64,000 nucleotides of DNA from an uncultured Acetatifactor sp. (GTDB lineage: Bacteria > Bacillota > Clostridia > Lachnospirales > Lachnospiraceae): the NCBI GenBank assembly GCA_910577185.1, contig CAJTLR010000015.1, forward strand, positions 1 to 64,000, in the 5' to 3' direction. Both the position numbers and the translations under genes were made by a program. How positions within the stretch are numbered: the first letter of the stretch is position 1; each line of letters starts with the position of its first letter. Shown one piece after another: positions 59,156 through 64,000 of the stretch. The notes under the pieces are model-generated. The model did no database searches and was not told the DNA's origin. It worked only from the letters and a program-made list of their open reading frames with translations.

Positions 59156-60295
59156 TTACCAGATAAACAGTTCTTCCCCGGTCAGTTTCCAGACCGCCTC
59201 AATAAAATAATAGTCCCCGTATATTATGGAAAATTCATGTGCTTCGTCATGGAATGCAGCCGTACATTTCTCCAGAAGGTTGTCATGGTTTTCATCCCAG
59301 TTGCAGCGTTTTTCCTCCAGGGCCGTCAGAAGCTTCAGCGCCGCCTTTTTATAGACACGGCTTTCCGTCTTCCCCAGCTCCCCGGTCTGTTCCAGCTGTC
59401 CTGCGATTTCCAGCAGACCGCAGGCCGCGATGGCCGCCGCCGTGGAATCCTCCAGGGTACAGTCGGCCGGCTGTCTGAAGTCCACCGGTATCAGGCCGCT
59501 CTCCGGCGTGTTGGCGATAAAATAATTTGCCACCCTCCTGGCAGTATTCAGATAACTATCCTTCTTTGTATGTACATAGCTTAATACAAATCCGTACAGC
59601 GCCCATGCCTGGCCCCTTGTCCAGGAAGAGCCCTCCGCATAACCCTGGCCGCCGAAAGTCTCCAGAAATTCTCCCGTGACCGGGTCAAACGACACAATAT
59701 GATTGGCAGAACCATCTTCACGGATAAAGTATTTCTGTGCCGTGTCTGCGTGCATGGTGGCAATCTGCAGAAATCTGGGATCATGGATCTGCTCATAAGC
59801 CCAGTACAGCAGGGGCAGGTTCATCATACAGTCGATAATCGCCCATCCTGCCTTGCTTCCGTCCCCATCATCATTCCATGCGCGGATAAAACGGCCCATG
59901 GGATTAAAACGGCCCGCCATGTCATTGGCGGCCAGAAGTCCCCGGTTAAATGATTTTCTGCTGCCGGTAACCCGGTAATCCGCCACTGCCGTGGGAAGCC
60001 AGCGGAAACCGCTGTCATGGTTCATTCCCGATGCGCTCATCAGATTCGCATCCAGTTTGTCCTCGCTTTCCAGTGCAATCTCCTGATACAGTTCCTCGCC
60101 GGTGGCATGATACAGCTGCCACATGATTCCGCCCCAGAAACCGTTGGTCCACCAGCAGATTCTGTCCCCGGACCAGTCGTCAAAGACCCCATCTATCGTG
60201 GTATAGGGAATCTTATGTCTGTTTCTTTCTGCCACTATGCGCATTTTATGCTTGATTTTCCCCGCCGTCTCCTGCGCCCATTTTTGTCCATCCAT
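59156..60295 (-). CDS. Unsaturated glucuronyl hydrolase-like protein (GH88)
   Basis: 379 aa (alpha/alpha)6 barrel enzyme, no signal peptide. GH88 enzymes hydrolyse the enol-ether of 4,5-unsaturated uronic acids left by lyases, within the cytoplasm. Family marks: DDWSGDRICWWTNGFWGGIMW near the start, NHDSGFRWL (one catalytic Asp) and GWAIIDCMMNLPLLYWA (second Asp). A C-terminal DSTAAAIAACGLLEIA block also fits. It lies 75 bp after the GH1-GH43 gene with no promoter between, so co-transcribed. GH105 is a related alternative, but the HDSGF and IIDCMMN pattern favours GH88. Confidence 0.9.
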   Translation of the reverse strand: MDGQKWAQETAGKIKHKMRIVAERNRHKIPYTTIDGVFDDWSGDRICWWTNGFWGGIMWQLYHATGEELYQEIALESEDKLDANLMSASGMNHDSGFRWLPTAVADYRVTGSRKSFNRGLLAANDMAGRFNPMGRFIRAWNDDGDGSKAGWAIIDCMMNLPLLYWAYEQIHDPRFLQIATMHADTAQKYFIREDGSANHIVSFDPVTGEFLETFGGQGYAEGSSWTRGQAWALYGFVLSYVHTKKDSYLNTARRVANYFIANTPESGLIPVDFRQPADCTLEDSTAAAIAACGLLEIAGQLEQTGELGKTESRVYKKAALKLLTALEEKRCNWDENHDNLLEKCTAAFHDEAHEFSIIYGDYYFIEAVWKLTGEELFIW

Positions 60296-60370
60296 TTTCC
60301 TTATCCTCCTGCGCCGCCATTTTACCGCCCTTTTGCGGTATCTCCATCATACTGATTCCGGGCCCAAAAG

Positions 60371-63300
60371 TCAATGGCTTGTTACTTTCCCATGGGTAAT
60401 TCCGTTTTCATTAAAAGCGTCCACACGGACGAAATATCGTTCCACATCTGACATCAGGGCGCGTATCTCCACTTCCGTCCGGCCGAATACCCTGTAGCTG
60501 TGGTACAGCTTGTCAGGACTGTGGCCCCAGAGCACCTCATAGCCCGGGGCGTCCCCCGTCCATTTGACCTCCATATCCATACCGCCCCGGCGCAGGACGC
60601 ATACATCTGCCGCCTGCCCCGGCGCCTCTCCGCATCCCCTGCCGAATACACGCAGTCCGCTGATACAGACGGCCCCGTGGTACGGAACTTCCGTCACCGT
60701 AAGCCGGATGTACCTTGCGCGGATGCCGCCGGATTTTACCACCAGATCATGGGGCAGATCCGTATCCGCATTCCTCTTGTCCTCCAGCGTAATCCAGTTT
60801 TCTCCATCGGCGCTTCCCTCCAGCAGCCATCGGGTTACGAAACCGCGCTCCTCTATATACCTTCCCCGGCCGGCCTCTCCATGCAGCCGTGCGTTTGGGG
60901 GAAGCTGCGAAACCATTCCCGCATCATCCGCAAAATTCACCTGTACCGCATGTACCTTGCAGCACTCTCCCAGATCCACCTGCAGCCAGGGTGTCAGGTC
61001 TTCCTCCCGGGCCTTCCACCAGGTCTGTATATTTTCGTCCACCGCATAGCCGGCTTCTTTTTCCTCACTGCTGGCAGTGGTTTTTTTCCCATAGCTTAAA
61101 AGCATCCACTGCGGTTCCGCCCAGGGATCGCACATCTCCCCTGTCACGGCCCGGGGCCAGTCCCCGTAACGCTGGTTGCAGAACAATTCCCCATCCCTGT
61201 CAAACCCTGCCGGCCAGATGCCCACACGGCGCTCAAACTCGTGACTGACGGAAATCCGCATGGTGCTGGTATGCCACCAGTTCCCCGCCTTGTCCTCCAT
61301 GGTGGATCCGTGCCCCGCGCCGGGGCAGAAACCTCCCGGGGAATAGGAAAACGGATTGCCGGGACAGGCCCGGAAGGGCCCCAGGGGGGAATCTCCCACA
61401 CAGACGCCATCATTGTATATATTAAACTGTGTGCCGGGGCAGGCATACTGCAGATAATACTTTCCCCCGTATTTCGTCATCCAGGCGCCCTCTATGTACG
61501 GCTGGTCGGACAACGCCGCGAGAAGCATCGGCCGGTACTGCTTTGGCGCTGCCGCGATGGCCGGTGCCATATCCGTGATGTCTTCCGGACTGCAGCCCGA
61601 TTCCCTGGCCATCTGCTCCTTCAGAATCTGTACGATATGACTTTCCCGGGGGTCATACCGGTGATTTTCCCCCATGCGTTCATACCCGTATTCCGTCCTG
61701 TGATCTTCAATCAGCGCCACAGGCTCTCCTGTCATTTCCATGGTGTCAGGATTCAGTTCCACCCCCCATATCGGTGTCATATTGCTGCAGCCCCAGTAAA
61801 AATACAGCCTTCCGTCCTCATCCTGGAACAAGTTGGGATCCCAGAAATCAAAAGTACCCTCTATCCGCTCAAACACACCGCCCTCCGGGTCTCTGGTGCG
61901 GTAAAAATCACAGTTTTCCCCTCTGCGGCTGGCACAAAAATACATCCAGTCCCCTATCACGCGCACATCCGGGGCGTAATCGTACACCGGCACCCCTTCC
62001 AGGGGACACTGCTTCCATGTGACCATATCCTCGCTGACCAGAAACCCTCTTGTCATACTGGGAAAGAGATAGTATTTTCCCCGGAACAAAATCATGGACG
62101 GGTCGGCTGCCTCCCGGTTCCGGGAAAACCCCTCCCCTTTCTGGTTGAACTGGTACTGATAGGAAAAGTTCAGGGGATTGCAAAAATACTGCCGGTTTCC
62201 AAAGCTTCCCAGCAGGGACAGACTGGGCCTGGGACTGCGCTCCTGGGTGGAACGGTCCACTGCCACCAGGCCGAAAGTCATGGAATATCCCTTCTGCCAT
62301 TCAAAATTATCCAGAAGGCTCCAATAAAAATATCCCTTTACCGGAATACCATCCTCCATACAGGATGCCACACCGGACAGGGCCTGCCGGATAAATGCCT
62401 GTCTGCGGGAATCGTCAGAAGTGGCTATCCCGTTTTCCGTGACGATGAGACTGCCCGGAAAGCTCTCTGCCACCCTGCGGATCACATGCTCCAGGGCCTC
62501 CGGATAATATTCGTACTCCATCTGTGTCAGTTCGGCCTCCGGGGGCGCCGGAAGGGTACCGGATGCGTCTATACGGCTTCTCGTATAATTCTGCACGCCC
62601 AGAAAATCATCCCCCTCTATGGCAGGCAGATAGTGGGTAAATTCTTCCTCCCATTCCCTGGCCGCATTTTCCTCCCCGCCGGGAAGGGCCTGAATGTCAT
62701 GAAGGCTCAGGGTGAGGCCCAGCCGGATATGGGGTGCAGTCTCCCGGATCACGGCCCTGGCGGCCCCATGGGCCTCCATAACGATTTCATCACCGTGAGC
62801 TGTCCTGGGGCTGGTAAAACATTCTGTCTTTGCAACCCCGAAAATCTCCATGCACTCTTTCTCGGCAGCCTGGCGGCCGGCCAGCATTTTTTCCAGATTC
62901 AGTCCCATCTGCACCGTGCTGTCTGCCGCCTTGTCCGATTTTCCCCCGGCCATCATCCGCTGCATATAACGTTTTGCAATGGCGGCAACCTGAATTCCCA
63001 TATTTGCCTCATTGATTGTGCAGATATAGTTAATCTCCCTGCCCAGTTTTTCCATCACATACCTGGTATAACGCGCAAAGAAAGCTGGTGTCTGGTCAGA
63101 TTCCCAGCCGCCTTTGGCAATCAGCCATTTGGGACTGGTAAAATGCATCAGTGTTACCACCGGTTCCAGTCCGTTTTCCCTGCAGGTACGGATCACATCC
63201 CTGTAGTGTTCCGTCTCTGCCTCGTCAAACTTTCCCTCCTCCGGCTCAATCCTGGCCCATTCTATGGAAAAACGGTAGGCATTAAGCCCTGCATCCGCCA

Positions 63301-63475
63301 TCAGGCGAATATCCTCCCCGTATCTGTGGTAGTGGTCCACTGCCTCGCCGCTGGGTTCCAGAAAATCGGTATATACCATCCGTTCCCTGGCCCAGTAATC
63401 ACTGTGGATATTGTTTCCTTCCACCTGATGGGCCGCCGTGGCCGCTCCTAACAAAAAATCCTTCCCAAATGCCAT
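60371..63475 (-). CDS. Single-chain GH1-GH43-discoidin-like-FN3-like glycoside hydrolase
   Basis: 1034 aa, no signal peptide. Residues 1-425 are a GH1 (alpha/beta)8 enzyme: acid/base Glu156 in TINEAN (usually NEP) and nucleophile Glu347 in VTENG. Residues about 445-795 are a GH43 five-bladed propeller: base Asp458 in AADPS, Asp546 in WDPNLF, acid Glu662 in IEGAW and His722. About 800-955 is a discoidin/F5-8C-like domain (TWWKAREEDLTPWLQVDLG). About 960-1034 is FN3-like. The two catalytic domains meet with almost no linker. Both sets of catalytic residues look intact. First gene of a unit with GH88, divergent from a sugar transporter. Confidence 0.9.
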   Translation of the reverse strand: MAFGKDFLLGAATAAHQVEGNNIHSDYWARERMVYTDFLEPSGEAVDHYHRYGEDIRLMADAGLNAYRFSIEWARIEPEEGKFDEAETEHYRDVIRTCRENGLEPVVTLMHFTSPKWLIAKGGWESDQTPAFFARYTRYVMEKLGREINYICTINEANMGIQVAAIAKRYMQRMMAGGKSDKAADSTVQMGLNLEKMLAGRQAAEKECMEIFGVAKTECFTSPRTAHGDEIVMEAHGAARAVIRETAPHIRLGLTLSLHDIQALPGGEENAAREWEEEFTHYLPAIEGDDFLGVQNYTRSRIDASGTLPAPPEAELTQMEYEYYPEALEHVIRRVAESFPGSLIVTENGIATSDDSRRQAFIRQALSGVASCMEDGIPVKGYFYWSLLDNFEWQKGYSMTFGLVAVDRSTQERSPRPSLSLLGSFGNRQYFCNPLNFSYQYQFNQKGEGFSRNREAADPSMILFRGKYYLFPSMTRGFLVSEDMVTWKQCPLEGVPVYDYAPDVRVIGDWMYFCASRRGENCDFYRTRDPEGGVFERIEGTFDFWDPNLFQDEDGRLYFYWGCSNMTPIWGVELNPDTMEMTGEPVALIEDHRTEYGYERMGENHRYDPRESHIVQILKEQMARESGCSPEDITDMAPAIAAAPKQYRPMLLAALSDQPYIEGAWMTKYGGKYYLQYACPGTQFNIYNDGVCVGDSPLGPFRACPGNPFSYSPGGFCPGAGHGSTMEDKAGNWWHTSTMRISVSHEFERRVGIWPAGFDRDGELFCNQRYGDWPRAVTGEMCDPWAEPQWMLLSYGKKTTASSEEKEAGYAVDENIQTWWKAREEDLTPWLQVDLGECCKVHAVQVNFADDAGMVSQLPPNARLHGEAGRGRYIEERGFVTRWLLEGSADGENWITLEDKRNADTDLPHDLVVKSGGIRARYIRLTVTEVPYHGAVCISGLRVFGRGCGEAPGQAADVCVLRRGGMDMEVKWTGDAPGYEVLWGHSPDKLYHSYRVFGRTEVEIRALMSDVERYFVRVDAFNENGITHGKVTSH

Positions 63476-63750
63476 AAGTCTGTCCTCCTATCTTTTCAAA
63501 TCGCTGCGCGATAGCACGAAAGGGTAAAGTCGATTCCGCAACTCTCCACCAGGAAAGCCTTCTCCCGGATTTTTTCCGGGAGCTTCTCTCCAGCCGGTTC
63601 TCCGCTTTCCTTTCGGACGGTTATTGTTTCCAGTTCCGTAACTTTTCCACAGAAGCGTTACTTTTTCCGGTTCCGTATTCTCCTGCGGGGATTTTTCTTT
63701 TTCTATTTTAGCAAAATTATGGAGGAAAACGGGATAAAAATTATGAAATA
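63476..63750. other. Divergent intergenic region, left half
   Basis: No gene. A partly AT-rich control region between GH1-GH43 and the plus-strand transporter. On the minus strand TGCTAAAAT near 63710 is a possible extended -10 for the GH operon, but no good -35 is seen. Confidence 0.35.
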
Positions 63751-63783
63751 TGTGCAATTTTTCACTTGCATTTCCATATTACG

Positions 63784-63815
63784 CGAATTTTTGTACATTA
63801 CCACGAATTTTTGTA
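63784..63815 (+). promoter_or_regulatory. Direct repeats upstream of the sugar transporter promoter
   Basis: CGAATTTTTGTA at 63784-63795 and 63804-63815, spaced 20 bp, so on the same helical face. A weaker GCAATTTTTCA lies 30 bp further upstream (63754). They abut the -35 region of the promoter whose TATAAT is at 63839-63844, the usual place for an AraC-type activator. Confidence 0.5.
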
Positions 63816-63838
63816 TTTTTGTTCTTCCTGATGCAATC

Positions 63839-63844
63839 TATAAT
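63839..63844 (+). promoter_or_regulatory. -10 element of the sugar transporter gene
   Basis: TATAAT with no good -35 at 17 bp (TTTTTG), consistent with activator dependence. The ribosome-binding site GGGAG follows about 45 bp later. Confidence 0.5.
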
Positions 63845-63900
63845 GGACTTGTCCGAACAATCTGTTGATAGCAGAACCTATCAGAAGGGAGATATTTATT

Positions 63901-64000
63901 ATGTCAAAAAAACCCACCGCCAGCGAACTTGACGGCATCCAGTACCGTCGTGCAAAACTTTGGCAAATCGTCCTGTACGCCTGCAACGGCCTTGTAGGCA
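63901..64000 (+). CDS. Sugar:cation symporter (GPH/MFS family), 5' end only
   Basis: Partial: only the first 33 codons are in the window and the frame runs off the end. MSKKPTASELDGIQYRRAKLWQIV followed by LYACNGLVG matches the N-terminus of glycoside-pentoside-hexuronide or related MFS sugar transporters, with the first membrane helix starting near residue 22. An AGGGAG site precedes the ATG. It diverges from the GH1-GH43 gene, so it may carry the same substrate into the cell. Family call rests on a short stretch. Confidence 0.6.
   Translation, partial: MSKKPTASELDGIQYRRAKLWQIVLYACNGLVG

Noticed and set aside
61241..63451. 736-codon plus-strand frame opposite the GH1-GH43 gene
   Set aside because: Shadow of a GC-rich gene whose catalytic motifs are all intact on the minus strand.
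63488..63757. 89-codon minus-strand frame before the GH1-GH43 gene
   Set aside because: No ribosome-binding site or likeness; it lies in the divergent control region.

Overview
The window looks like chromosomal DNA from a Gram-positive gut anaerobe of the family Lachnospiraceae (Clostridia). The evidence is the gene content: FeoA/FeoA/FeoB iron uptake, the oxygen-independent ribonucleotide reductase NrdDG, a YesM/YesN-type two-component system beside an LplB-like sugar ABC transporter, DUF5685/J-domain genes, and clean consensus sigma-A promoters and intrinsic terminators. Base composition is mixed and fairly GC-rich in coding regions. Almost all genes lie on the minus strand. The exceptions are an Rpn-like gene at the left end, a DtxR-family regulator, and a sugar transporter cut by the right end. 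I saw no rRNA, tRNA, CRISPR array, prophage or intact insertion sequence.

Left part (1-13 kb): an Rpn/PD-(D/E)XK-like gene; two D-Ala-D-Ala carboxypeptidases, one with a tandem-repeat tail; scpA-scpB; a membrane metallophosphoesterase; rpsU; two adjacent truncated MutS-type ATPases behind a secreted LysM protein; and a TetR regulator. Middle left (13-30 kb): alaS with an elaborate multi-hairpin leader; an ABC-2 exporter whose second permease is split by a G8 tract; a LytTR regulator; feoAAB with a divergent DtxR-family regulator and matching operator palindromes; nrdDG with paired NrdR-like boxes plus an intrinsic terminator inside the leader; and a J-domain/DUF5685/zinc-ribbon cluster.

Centre (30-49 kb): tldD-tldE, pnp, rpsO, an SH3-NlpC/P60 hydrolase, and the conserved translation/transcription operon rimP-nusA-ylxR-ylxQ-infB-rbfA-nrnA-truB-ribF, here ending with a Na/Pi cotransporter gene. 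NusA has a long acidic tail and IF-2 a very long low-complexity N-terminus.

Right part (49-64 kb): a glycan-use locus. It has an alpha-L-rhamnosidase, a solute-binding lipoprotein with two permeases, a sensor kinase and AraC-type response regulator, a GH88 unsaturated-uronyl hydrolase, and a striking single-chain GH1-GH43-discoidin-like-FN3-like enzyme without a signal peptide. A divergent sugar transporter gene starts at the right end. Together they suggest import and intracellular breakdown of rhamnose- and uronate-containing oligosaccharides (inference).

The most unusual material is non-coding. It includes the alaS leader with four GAA-capped hairpins, a dispersed hairpin plus Shine-Dalgarno element placed just before start codons, a dispersed palindromic repeat that follows terminators (three tandem copies near 33 kb), and a 24-bp perfect palindrome terminator. 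Three unrelated genes also carry in-frame minisatellites.
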